A stretch of DNA of 64,000 bases from Neodiprion pinetum (taxonomy: Eukaryota; Arthropoda; Insecta; Hymenoptera; Diprionidae), in assembly GCF_021155775.2 (NCBI RefSeq), contig NC_060232.1, positions 30,821,922 to 30,885,921 of the forward strand. Direction: 5' to 3'. Positions 47,064-59,600 of the stretch are shown in pieces (the stretch's first letter is position 1; the number at the start of each line of letters is the position of its first letter). The notes below the pieces were generated by a model. The model was not told the origin of the DNA. It was given only the letters and a program-made list of their open reading frames with translations, and searched no databases. Both the position numbers and the translations under genes were made by a program.

Positions 47064-47307
47064 CAGTGTGCTCTGATCGGGTGGAGGTCAAAACTTGGAA
47101 GGATCGATATTTGAAATGGCCGATATATCAGGACTTCAAGCGTGCGAAAGTAGAATAAAGAAAAGATAAATTTTTCGAAAATCAAGATTTCGAAGAATTG
47201 ATATTTCGTGATTTTATTTGCGCATGTTTGAAATTCCGATGTATCGGCCATGCTTAATATTGACCTTTCCAAGCTCTGACCTCCACCCCCCTGACCCTAG
47301 CACCCTC
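47064..47307. mobile_element. 244-bp near loop-free palindromic element (MITE-like)
   Basis: The left half reads GTGGAGGTCAAAACTTGGAA followed by a GGCCGATATATC block. The right half, on the other strand, reads GTGGAGGTCAGAGCTTGGAA followed by GGCCGATACATC. Similarity continues to the centre near 47183, where TTCGAAAATC faces GATTTCGAA with about two bases between. The outer ends read CAGTGTGCT and, on the other strand, GAGGGTGCT. A CAG start is usual for hAT elements, but no clear 8-bp target duplication flanks it, so family assignment is open. It contains no gene. The minus frame 46811-47272 crosses it by chance. Confidence 0.75.
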
Positions 47308-50300
47308 GATTCCTCCCCCGCTATCGAAATACCGTTATACAAATGACGCTGAAGAGAATCGTGCATCAACGTCATTCGGGATGATTTCTTGTGCGATGTG
47401 GTGAATTATTGACTTTTTTCTACATTCTCACGTGTTCGACTGAACTTTGTACCGAAATCTGCAAGGCACTCGATCACATGCCACTCCCCGTTATAGTACA
47501 TGTACCTAATATGATTTCCTAAATGTCCGTAGACACGAGATCGTGCGAAAAATACAGTGTCCTTGAATTATCTTTCACCGATTGAAAATTGCGGATCGAA
47601 ATCAGTTTGACCTTTTCGATGGACATTTTCTTGATAAATATGTTTCGCGTAAGAAGGCGAAATGGACGGAATTCTTACTATCGCTACAGACGTCGGTACA
47701 CCGTAAATTCTGATTGGATTGCTCTTTACCCCTGTTTCATGTTTGTTTTTGTCCCGTCTTGCAGAGAAGCTAGACTCGCGGTATACGTGCGGAGAAAAAA
47801 CTAGTTGGAAAGTAAAATTATTGTATCATTTCACCGAATTGCTGCGCGTGTCAGGCGGAAAAAAGAGACGTTTTTAGAGAACGAGGGTGAAGGCGGAGAA
47901 CTTGGCTTGCTCTCTAACTTGGCTTTCTCTTATAGGTAGTATAAGATTGTTTATTTTACATCAACTCTCAAGAAGGTACTCGGGGTTAGGCTGCACTGCA
48001 GCTGGCTGATAATCGGATTAATTTCTTGGATGAAAACGTTTTACTGGCATGTTCCGAGGAATAAACAACAAGTACTTTGTTCTACTTCTCCAAATTGCAC
48101 TCTGTCTCGAGAGCTGTACAAAGTTATAACAATCGGTCTGCGGGCTGTGCGCCATTTCGTCGTAGATTAGAGTCGGCGTAGACCTGTTATACCCAGGTGT
48201 AAGTAGGTTAGGTTACACCTTGCCAAGTCCAGAGCACTGCCGCACAAGCAGACAGCGACGATGACACCGTGGCTTCGACTTCTTACACGTTGATCAAGCT
48301 GTGGTCCTGCAGGAGTTCAACAGGTGGTGCTAACCCGGAGACAAACCGTTTCCTCCATCTGCATTTGGCCGGGAATTGTTTTCTCGTACTCCGACGTACA
48401 CGGATCAATTTTACGCCGCGGTGGTTCTGCTGCGGATCGTATTGTTGGAAAAATGCGGAAAGGAAAGCAGTGGTTTGAATTGATCGTCAAGACTGCCATC
48501 CTTGCCGGGTCGAAAACTCTGAATTCAATGTACCTGCTGTAAGATGTCAACGAAACGAGGGAAGAATGACCGCGCTGCAGAAGCTGTCAGTAGGAAAGAG
48601 AGAGATAGATAGAGACTAAAATTCGCGGTACAATTAGGGCAAAAGTGAAAGGGCGCTCGGTTTCATTTCCTCCGGACAATTGTAATTTAATTATTAATTT
48701 CGGGATAACGATGCGTGCATGCATTGTGTACGCAAAGACATTTATCAAACACAGCAGGTACACGAACGCACTATACAGGGTATACACATATATATGAATA
48801 TATTTATATAGGTATGTATTTTAATATAAACGCACTATGCTCACGCAATGGGCGAGAGGCATTAAAGCAGCGTCGAAAGAAAAACAAACGCCAGTGCCAC
48901 TTCCATACAAATGAGATGCGTGTATATAAGTACACATACAAGTTAAAATTCTGCTCGGCAGTAAGTCTCTTTTGACTTATAAACCAAGTCACAAACAGCG
49001 TAAGGTGGTATGCCGTCACGCTAGATGAAATTTGAAATTGTACATTGCCCCGCCGTATCAAACCTCGCATAATTCGCAATGACGAAGAGGACTGAGAGTA
49101 AAGAGGGGAAAAAAGAAAATAATAATAGTGTTATTTAAAAAATACCGCGGTCATTCGAGTATTGCGGCAAACAAGTGGGAAAAATGTATTTTGTCCAGAC
49201 TCCGTAATGCAGCTACATATACAAATTGACGAATAGAGTAAACCTGGCCGATGCGTTCTAACATAACGTGTAATCAAAAATCGATCTGCTATACGCGTAT
49301 ACGAGCAATCCCTGTTTACTTTTCACGTGCAAGCGGCCAGTTGGCCGATAATTCCTCGGTTTGTGTTTGTCGGCACAACGTACATGGATAATTAATTAAT
49401 GCAAATTGAATTCGCGAGGTTTGCGGTGCGCGGTATTATTATGTGGCTTTAACGAGAGTTGCTTTCGATCCGCGTGTGTGTGGGTGGAAAACGCGACGGG
49501 CATGAATTTCCACGCGTGTTTGTCCGTTCGCAATACATCCATGGACCGAGATGTCCTCGCAGAGAAGATTACGAGTCATAATATCGTAGAGTCGGCGGAG
49601 AAAGGAGGGTACACTTGTACTAGTATAAACTCACACGTGTCCCACTCGGCAATATCACATATCTTATACTTACAGTGAAAATTGAAGATTTCAAACACCG
49701 CAGCGCCGCGGCGAGTGTAATAAACCGGCGAGTTAATTATCCCGGCGTACTACTAATGAACGATTTCCACTTAGGTAATTAGGAATAAGTCAAGGCGTAG
49801 ACTGCACTGTGGTTTACCAAGGTTAAATAAAGTGAATAAATACTATGCTGTGGCGTTTCTATATCGTTTATACGCGGGTACGATAGTTTTCATTCCCGAC
49901 GAAGCGGTGATTACGAAGGCAGTGCACGCCGGCGCGTCATATCGTCGCACGTCAACCAAGAGAGTCGTGTAAATATTGCCAATGGGTTGTCGAAGGTGAG
50001 AATTATTTAAGAATAGCCAGAGCTTGACGGACGGTGATTTTATACCGGTAGGTGTACCCAACGAATTAAATATTCCAAAGAGGATGTCTAGCTCGGAGTT
50101 GCAGGCTGGACGGTGGCGGCTATAAACGCTCTTCGTGTAGTAGTAGGCATAATACGGAGACTGTGAAAGCTCTAAAAGTCATAAAACCGAGACTTGTCCG
50201 CGCGGCGACCAACGTATGGCCCATAATTATACGATAGAGGAAGAATCGGAAACTTGCCCCCGTCATCCCTCCGGACATCTGACCGGTTATCCGTCCGCCG

Positions 50301-50514
50301 GTGCAGGTCCTAGGCATCATTGGCCCAGCCGTATTGTACAATTCGACCGTCATCCTGATTGCTACAATTACTAGCCTCGCTGCAGCTTGTTACGACGCGT
50401 AAGGAGGATCACCCTCGACGGGAGTGCCTCGAAACTCTCGACTATCAAGCGGGGGTCTCTCTCCTCTCCACGTTGCCTGTACGAAAAACTTTTTTCATGA
50501 CCATTACTCGAAGT
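47308..50514. other. non-coding stretch, nothing recognised
   Basis: Frames at 48269-48550 are open on both strands over the same DNA, with no family seen. TTAGGTTA words occur at about 48210. AT-rich DNA lies near 48785-48835. No repeat array, RNA gene or exon pair was found. Confidence 0.55.
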
Positions 50515-50697
50515 AGAAAGTCCAAGATGTCCAGTCAAAAATCCGTTACTAATTCAGGGACATTTTCATGACATTGTCAGGTTACTCAAGGACATCGAAA
50601 ATAGAATATTTCTACGCGAAAAGAAAAATTCAAGCATAGTTTCCAGGACTTTTGAAGGACAGGCAAAATTCAACATTTCCAAGGCCACTGGGCACCG
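50515..50697 (+). repeat. relic of a GGACTTT-rich nonautonomous element
   Basis: Words such as TCCAGTC, GGGACATTTTC, CTCAAGGACATC, TTCCAGGACTTTTGAAGGAC and TTTCCAAGGCCACTGGGCACC recur within 180 bases. From memory, the series ending in CCACTGGGCACC resembles dispersed GGACTTT-type DNA elements of many arthropods. No intact terminal repeats or target duplication could be defined, so it appears old and eroded. Confidence 0.45.
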
Positions 50698-52562
50698 TGA
50701 GATTACAAAAGCACTGTCCTCTCTAGCCTGGACTGAAAATTACCGCACACCGGCCAGTCCTCGGCAACGTGACTGTGGTATATAGGTAAATAATGATCTC
50801 GAAGCAAGGTTCACTGCCATCGTTGAAACCACCAATAAAGTAAGATGAAAAGCCGAAGAGAAGAGATTAGAGGTAATTAAGTGTGCGTTCGCTCTTCCCC
50901 AGCAATCCGAGGGGTCCGAAGTCGGCCGAGTCTATATGTAGAGGCTTTGGTCGGTCTTATTTGCCCTGCAGTCCGTGTCCCAGGGGCGAAAACGTATAGA
51001 GTTCTCGATTACTGTTTGGGGCGAAGGCGAAAGAAATTAACTACGACCCTCGTCCTACCAGGCGGCTCTTCAAATCAGCATGGGTACAACAACGCGCAAC
51101 ACGCTCGATGCAAGTGGTACCCACCAGAAAGGTGGTTGAATTTTCGTGGGTGTGGAAGCTCGGCGAAGAGATCATTCGAGGTGCGGGTTCTCTTTCTGTA
51201 ACAACTGATCGTTCCTATCTTCAGCGGCTCTTATTGTCTCTCGGAGTAGCGCGATCACGCTTTTACTGCCTCTTCGCTGTCTAACGCGCCCGGGAGACAA
51301 CGTGCAGACCGCGGTGCGTGTAACGGAGGCCTATGGTAGTTTACAACAAACAACGTGGAATAGGATCGTTTACCGGTATATCTCGAGGCCGGAACGATTC
51401 ACGCTCAGGGTTACCTGAGCCACCGAAATACAATATTACACAATTCGAGACCTGATTGGACGTGCGTCTCCACGGAACCCGAAATTTAGGCATTGGATTA
51501 TACCGTGAGGATGGGCAGGACGACGGGATGGCTCTACTCGCGCATTATCGTCTTATACATACACTGCAGAGGACAAGTCCCACCACACCGGGTTCCGGCG
51601 CCTATAGCCCATAAATACGAGCAACCAGCCTCCGTGGTGTTCACGCACGTTGCTGAGAGGTATGGGTGCTGTACATGGTACATCACATCTACAAGGGGCT
51701 CCATACATCGCGCGTAACCAACACTCGACGATGCATCGTATCGCTGGACGTGGAAGTAGATTATTTTTCTGCTCAACAGCGTACAAGCCGCGCGAGTGTG
51801 CGTACGTGCGGTTATTTTTCGACACTTCGAGTCTCCTTCGACTATTTTCTCTTATTATTATTTTTAAATTGTTATGCTTCCCAATTGTTTACGCCCAACA
51901 TTATGTTTCCACGATGTGTGCGGCATTTTTTTTTTTTCTTCCTTTACCTTTCATCGTTATTCCTCCTTGGCCCCCGACGAGCTTCCATCGTTCCTGAGAG
52001 TAGGACCACTACTATGACCTTGAGGAACCTTGGCGCCGAGATGAGGCCAAGGCCTACGTGACACAAGGAACCAATAAACGAACCCCTTCCTCTTCGATGC
52101 AACTGAGCTAACTCCACCGCTGGGATATATCGCTTCGCATTGCGGCAGGAGATGATTTTTATTAATTGTAAACGCCATTTGCAATTCGCCAAGTTGCTCG
52201 CTTCATCCGATGCCGAGGAAAACTCTTCTTCTCAACTGCCGTGCTGGCTCGAGAGCTTCGGCGTGACTCGAATGCATCGAGCGACTTGGATAACCCGCGG
52301 GCCGAGTCGCCGGGGGTCTATTTTCAGTGTTATAAATATACCGTATGCGCTCAAGGGATTTATGGGTTTGGTAAACAAATGGCGTTCGTTCCGCCTCCCG
52401 GCCTGACCATTAGTATGCTAAAAGGCTGATACGGCCAATATTTGTACAGTCGCGGTGTCGTACGCGAGCGGAACAACGGAACCATTTTACTCGCATATAA
52501 CTCGGCTAGTGTTCCTCGATGTGCTTGTCATTCGATATACGCCTTTAATCCGGCACACCGTG

Positions 52563-52564
<2 letters not shown>
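50698..52564. other. non-coding stretch, nothing recognised
   Basis: Overlapping frames on both strands at 51493-52192 (up to 131 codons) conflict with one another and pass through a T-run near 51926-51940. Nothing is recognised. The frame 50881-51201 is Arg-rich and without a domain. Confidence 0.55.

Positions 52565-52600
<36 letters not shown>
52565..52600 (+). repeat. perfect (AT)n microsatellite
   Basis: Eighteen uninterrupted AT units. It reads Ile-Tyr repeats in the two plus frames that span it (52442-52852, 52455-52670), which are artefacts. Confidence 0.98.
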
Positions 52601-52602
<2 letters not shown>

Positions 52603-55600
52603 AAGCATATGCAAACAAGCACACCCATCGCTCACGCGAAGAAACTTTTCACTGCTGTGGACGAGAATGAGAATCAGAGTACATGTACAGAGTACCCATG
52701 CTTCTTGTTTCGATTCTTTAATACTTCGTCATCGGCTTATCCCCCGGAGCTTGATACGAATACTGGTGATTCTATTTAAAGGCGAGATTCCGACCAAACA
52801 AGGGATCGGAAATATGTTACTGCCTGCTAATTTATTACCGTGGACTAATTAAGCGAATTTCACGCAATTTTCCTCGCGCGGTGTGCATCGAACGAATAAT
52901 CGATGGTATAATGTACGTGGACGCTAATTGGTGATAAATGTCGTTTGCGAACTGACCGAGTCGAAACAGTCCGATTACGTTACTGCGGTAGGTTAGGACG
53001 ACCACGTGTTAGACCCAGGGGAATCGCTGGTCATAGGTATACATTGAATACATCCGGTTTTGAGTCCGATGTAGAAAAACACCGTGTCGAGTTATTAATA
53101 AACTAGTTCGTGACCACTTCGTGATGATTATATTGCTGATTGTGTTACTGTTTGCTGCTCGTTCGTGGTTGCCGAAAGTAACTATATCATGATTCGGTGA
53201 AACAGCGGGCCAAGTTATCGTATAAATATCGTATAAATAACAACTTCAACAACGACGGATATATAAATAAACCCATAAAGACTGTAAATTGTAGACAACG
53301 ATTGACGTCACTCGAAATAGTCGCATCTTATATAATTACGTGAACATAATGCATATAGTACAGAAGATGTTTAACGATTATGACGCAAAAAATTTGTAGG
53401 AGCTACCTGTACGTCTGTAATGTAAAGTATAATATTTATGTCATAAAATACCAGTCTGGAGGAGACACACGCGCGTTTAAACGGTAAGATTAAAAATAAG
53501 CGAGCGAAGGATTTTTCTTATAGCAGATATTTAAAAATAACAGGCTGCCAGCTTGTTGGAAGTTCAAACGAATGAAATTATAAATATGTAGAAAGAACTG
53601 GATTTCGACAACACCGCCTTTCGAGAAATTTAACCTGCAGCTCGTGGCGAATCGATGTCACCACCCTGGAAAAAAGAAATAACGCTTACACACGTGCGGC
53701 AGCCGATATAATTTCGTCGATACTTTCCTCTCCTGTTGGTATTAAATTTTTTTCTCATCTTCCACCTTTTCCTTATTTCTCTCGTATTTTCTCTATCACT
53801 CAACTTTTCCCATCCATTCCTCCTCCCTTTCGTTTTCGCTCCACCTGTCAAATCGGCGTGTGTAAAACCGTCCATGTACGCCAAAATATATCAAATATAA
53901 TCACACGTTCACTCTCGTGATTCCGTCTTTCGGTACGTACTCATTATATATTCGAAGGTCCTCCGTCTCTCTTTTACGAGACTAAACCACACGAATGCAC
54001 AGCCGGTTGATTACATACCTATCGCCTATAAGACTCACACCAACCGAATCAAAGCGAGCCGTGGGTAATGCTCAGGGTACGAGCTTTCAGCGTTATAAAC
54101 AAGAGCGAATGGAATTTTACACACGTGAAATTCCAATAACTTGGACATGTTTAATCACGTATCCATAGGTATAGTTTGTGTAAATATGTACATACGCACG
54201 GTGTATTTTATAGAAAAATAAACCAACCAATTCGATGCTTGGATCATGCAGGCTGCAAATAAGCTACTATCCGTTTCTCTCCGTCTACATTTTTTTTCCT
54301 CGGTTTAAAAAAAAACAATTTTTTTTAAATCTTCCTTTTTCTCCATCGTTAAACCGCGATGTATTTATGATTACAATTGATTAACGCTCGCATCGAAAGT
54401 TGCGGTGAAAACTCGTTCTGCCGGCCACTTCGGGCAGTTGACGCATCTCTCGGTGATCGCCGCCACGGTGCGTTGCAGGTAGACATGTGTACACAAGCAC
54501 AAACACAAGACTCGGGATAACCTGCGTATATAGTTCGGAGTGGTGGTGGCAATGGTCCATATTCGACTCTCGAAAGATAAAAGGAGAACTGAGAAGAGGT
54601 GGAAGAAGAATAGGAAGAAAAGGAGTTTCGAAGTTTCTGTAGCAGCACTGACCTGACCCTCGAGCTGGTATAACGTGGACGCGCCCAGGAAAACCTGTTC
54701 CATCAAGTTCTAAGAATTCTTCTCAAATTTCTAGCTACACACCAGTTTTACCTTCACCGCACACAAAGTAAACAAGGTTCCCCGTTCCGTGGGCTTATAC
54801 ACACAGGCAAACACAGATTGTAAGAAGGAAAAGGATGCTGCAGGTTATACCTGCGTTATACGTATCTACGCACTGACGTGACGTCACGGGACCCTTGTCC
54901 TTGTCAAATATTTTACCAAATCTGCGGCTTCGTCGCCTACCCTTTTCTCCCGAAAATAGGGAAAAGGAACACACCTCCTCTCGGAGAGGAGTTGCGTTTC
55001 GTGCAGCACGGGCGTAATGTGGAAGCCTTGTAGGTAGCAGGTATAGAGAGAGGGACCTTTTCGAGGCACAGCACCCCTTGCTGTATCCCCAGCTACGCCC
55101 AACCGTGCACGTTCATGGTGTAATACCGCGGCCGTAACGCGTATGGCTGAACGCGGAGACGTGCGTTGTGACTCGGTATGTGCGTATTTTAATCATGTTG
55201 AGGAAAAAGCCGTTATTTAGCATTTTTTTAACTGTTTGATTTTCAGTAAATCGTAATAAAACGAAATACATGTACTAATATTTTCCAATCCTAGTTCGTT
55301 CGAAATCGTTTTAAACGTGAGAAAGTAGAGTGATTGTTTCTCGACGTTTCGTTACGATAACATTACCAACTTCAACCTCGTGTATTATTATATGGATATA
55401 CGTGTAACGTGGGTATGTATGTACAGTGCGACAAACGTGGCGAACCCCCGCGCGCTGCCTTATCTCTGCTATCCGAAGGCAAATATTTGTTGCCACCAAC
55501 TGCCGGCTCGATTTTTCTCTGCTAGGGATTCTAATGTCGAGTCAAAATCGAGACGACCAACCCCACGACGTAGCGGCTGTAATATACGCGCTTCTGCTCG

Positions 55601-56607
55601 AAGGCTTGAGCTGTGTACAAGGGTACGTTTATGGGTGCCCGGCTATTCTTACGACTCAAACTTGACGGGGAGCAGCGTTGCGGTGACTTTGACAAATGGG
55701 GAAAATCCAGTGTTCAGTCATCTTGTGTGTAATTATTTTTCCCGAGACTTCTTCGTTTTCTTATTCTTTATATACTTCAACTTTTCGCTCCAGAGGATTC
55801 TTTTCTCGTCGGCATTGGTCGAACACTCCTCGTGCAATACTTTATACACCGCGATCGGACTAACGATCAACTTCGAACTTTACCACAACTATGCACCGAT
55901 AAAGTAAAACGAGTTTAGTGAAGTTTGCTGATATCACGGTACTTTTCTGTACTCGACTTTAGTCTGAGGAATTATTAAAGGTTTACGTAATACGATTACA
56001 GCGTCTCTGACAGTGAATCCGCTTTTATTCGTTCGTCCAAATCGACTCATGCCAGACCCATTAACCCGGTAGGAATGTACAATCAACGCCAATTTTTAAC
56101 CCACCATAGAAAGGATGGATGTACCGGTTTGACGTTTTTGCACTATTTAATCGACTGATTCGACCTACCCAGATTGTTGTGATTAAAATTAACTGGCGAT
56201 TACGTATTGCAATGCAAAATTAGCAATGCAAGAAGAGGCGAGTTTATAATAATAAGTATTATTGAATAATAAACGATTCTGTACGTCGGCTGGATTGATT
56301 ACAGTATTAACCAGACATCGTGGCGAGCGTCTGTTCACGATTGGCCGTAATTATAAACCACGTAAAACAACAACTCGAATCTAAATGGCGCCTTTGTGTT
56401 ACATCAACCCATGCTAAAGTTTTAGGAAATTTTAGCCACTCAACATCGTCGAGACGAGCCAACCATCCACGGAATACGAAACCCTCTGCAAAGAACTTCA
56501 CATATGTTAAAGGTGCGTGTGGGTTCGTCCACATGCACGAGTGTAGGCTGTAGAGAAAATTTGATAAGTTATAGGAAACCATACATACACGAATACCCGT
56601 CGGGGGA
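52601..56607. other. non-coding stretch, nothing recognised
   Basis: AT-rich with no frame above 60 codons from 52860 to 53620. Later frames (54349-54706 minus, 55380-55907 plus with 175 codons) lack recognisable content. A T-run and an A-run face each other near 54290-54328. No repeats of note. Confidence 0.55.
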
Positions 56608-56644
56608 CAAACACACACGCACGCACACAGTCACAGACACAGAC
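56608..56644 (+). repeat. (CA)n-like imperfect microsatellite
   Basis: CA dinucleotides interrupted by CG and GT words (ACACACACGCACGCACACAG), giving a short alternating purine-pyrimidine stretch. Confidence 0.8.
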
Positions 56645-59600
56645 GCATCGTATACGCGCACGCGTTGAATGGTACATAAATGATAAAAATATCTTCTACG
56701 GCACGACGGGAGACCACCAAAGGTCTGGTATTACTTAGCCTTCGCACTCGCCCTCCCAAAAGGTTTTTGTCTGCCATGGAGGCAAGAAGAGAGACACCGC
56801 GAGGAAAACACGAGGAGGGAATTATTACGGTTCGCTGCAGCCTTGGCAGCCTTGGTCTGCCTCGATAATTCATTACAACATGAGAGAACGGGCAAAAATC
56901 GAAATTCAAATTTGACAATTTACTTAAACGACGTGCAAACGGGCGCAGCTTGGATGCATTGACTTTAACGGGATAACGGCATGATCCGTGTGTTACCCAA
57001 CAAACGGAGGACGGATAAAATGGGGCGAAGATCCCGGAACGTGTCCAGAGCGTGCCTAAATACCGTGCGAGACAAGTGCGTCTTTATGCGAGCACGAAAC
57101 ACAATGAATTTCTTTTTTCATCGTCGTCGTCTTCTGTGCAGGTATCTCGAGCTCTTTGTGTCTAGCACATCCCTCGGAAACGCAAGTGCATCGGCAATGT
57201 GACGTGCATGCTGGGGCTCGGATCGACGGTTAGCAACGGCCGTCGCACAACGAGATCCTCAAGACGTGGGAACTTTGGCAGGTGATCCTGAACCGAAAAG
57301 GAAGAAGCGGCGGCTGGGCGGCAGGGGAGACCAAAGACTCGTAAACTTCTTGGCCCAAGGCCTCGGACACCTTGCACATCGGCCCCATCGCTCATCCGAC
57401 TCCCCCTTCACGCGCACCGCGTTACACATATTATATATCTTCGATTATTATCACTCGCAGATGCGATCGGCATGTATTCGCGTCACGTGTCGTTATACAT
57501 ACAATTCACTACATCTTCACTTTCATTACGCTGCATTTTTCTTTACATCAGCTGTAGGATACGTAAGTGTGTATGACTGTAAGGAATACATTCGTCCGAG
57601 TTCAGGCGTTAATGAAGAAAAAGGTATAGTTATGTGTTTAAAAATTAGGTAATCGGGGTAGGTATGCATCCTACGTAATGACATGGTGATTCAATAACAA
57701 GCGTGTCCGTGAAATTGCACCTCGCCAGTCAAGTTGGACCTGTTTTTCCGCGAGGCTTTTATGCCAGAGGTAAACTTTGGCATTTTGATCAACGATCAAG
57801 TTTCCGTTACGTAATACTTTCTTCGTTTTTTTATACATCCGAATTTTTATGTTCCACGTATATTTGTCACTTATTTAACTTTAATTTAGATAATTTACGT
57901 GTCGGGTCGAAGAAAAAAGGTCTTTATAAAGAAAGAACATTAAGAGGGTAAACCTTGCACGAATGGAATTCCCTGTAGTTCCTTTTTTACCACCGATTCA
58001 ATACATAGAATATTTTAAACTGTATTTACGGTATTCTCGTTTGATGAAAAATAGAGCAAGTGAAAGCGAGTAATGCAAGCAAACAAGAATTTAAAATTAC
58101 TTGTCTTATTTAAGTTTCACGAAACTATAAGAATTTTCGATCAAGATTGAATCTAGAATTCGTATAAGCAGGATACAGGTTTCATTGGTTCGTGACTGAC
58201 TGGATTGCCGATGTCGCGATTATGCTGGAATAAATACGTCACGGTATAAGTATAATAATACTACCGTAATCCCAGATACAAGAATGAGATTAGTTTCACA
58301 GAGAACTCCCCTACGAATTAAGAGAGGGACGGTTGAAATTGGTTGGCGACGGGTATCCGTCTCGTTTTTTCTTCCCTCACCAATTTCTCAGTGACGTAAG
58401 GTCAGGGATGGAGAACAAGAGTCCAGGGCGCACAAGCGTCAGGCATGAATTAGACTCAAACCGAATGGCTTACGCGCGTTCCATTGTCGTCTAGCTGCCG
58501 TTGTTCTTCGAGAGTCCGAATTGTTCGTCTGAACTAATTTACTTGTTTTCCCGGTCTGCATCTCCCCCTCCTTTATTTCAGCTCCCAGCCTCGCGTTATG
58601 CATTGGCGCACGATTTTGTACAACAACAAGGAGTAAAAAAGAAAAAGATAAAAAAAAAACTCGGCGAGAAAAATTGCTGGCCGGGGAGTCGTTCGATTTT
58701 AGCATATTAAAAGAAGCGTAATCTGCGCTATTTGGTCCGCCTCTCGGCATACTTATGTTGTAATAGAATTTTCTACCTTTCGTCGACTGAAGCGATCCCC
58801 GAAGCAGGGAATGCCTACTGCAGCGGGAGAAGAGTAACCACGGCTTACCAAAGTATGTAAATACATAGTTGGACTCGCGTACCGAATGTATAATAGGGTG
58901 TGGCTAACGTGAGCTGTATCAAGAATACCGCTTGTTCTTTCGCAGCTCGCTTTTGTGCCGCTGCGACATTTGCATCGCGCTGTACTTGCGCACGAATTCA
59001 CCGATTGATTTCCATAATTGTACACATCGATATTCTCCTCGTTCTCGAGGTGCGCGCACCCGTGGAAGGCAAAACGTGCGTTCTCTTCTCGACCCCAAAT
59101 CCTGCATAGACCGGTTAAGAAGGTGGATAAAAAAAACGTTCTTCACAGCGATGACCGCGAAGCGAAGACCAAAGCGCCTCAACTACAATGCCATCCGATA
59201 CGGGCACGACAGCTTCCTTAATTATCTACGTAATACCAACATTTTGTCAACTGCAATCGTATCGCGCGTAGGCATACACCGTGCACCGTGTAAACACATA
59301 AGCAGACGCAAAGTTGTACAGTGTGACGCGCAAATTAGCATTCGACAGCTGACAACGGGACGAATGGGGCGGACGTGCAGAAGGCATTTCGAGTTGACTT
59401 CCGGATCAGGTAACAAAGCCGGAAAACTTGGTCATCGTGGTAGATACCTACCTATACAGGATACATGCACACCATTGGTAGACGCTCACAAATTTCCCTC
59501 GTCAGCGTGCGCAGCGATCCTCGTAGGTAGGTATATAAGGGTGAACTAAAAGTGGCAGAGTGGAAATTGGAATTGGAAGTAGGTACTTCGGTCGCGGGGG

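Noticed and set aside
55380..55907. 175-codon plus frame
   Set aside because: No family signature, and the C-terminal half is Phe-rich from T-tracts.
58932..59549. 205-codon plus-strand open frame
   Set aside because: Arg/Ser/Cys-rich, overlaps open frames on the minus strand, and shows no family signature.
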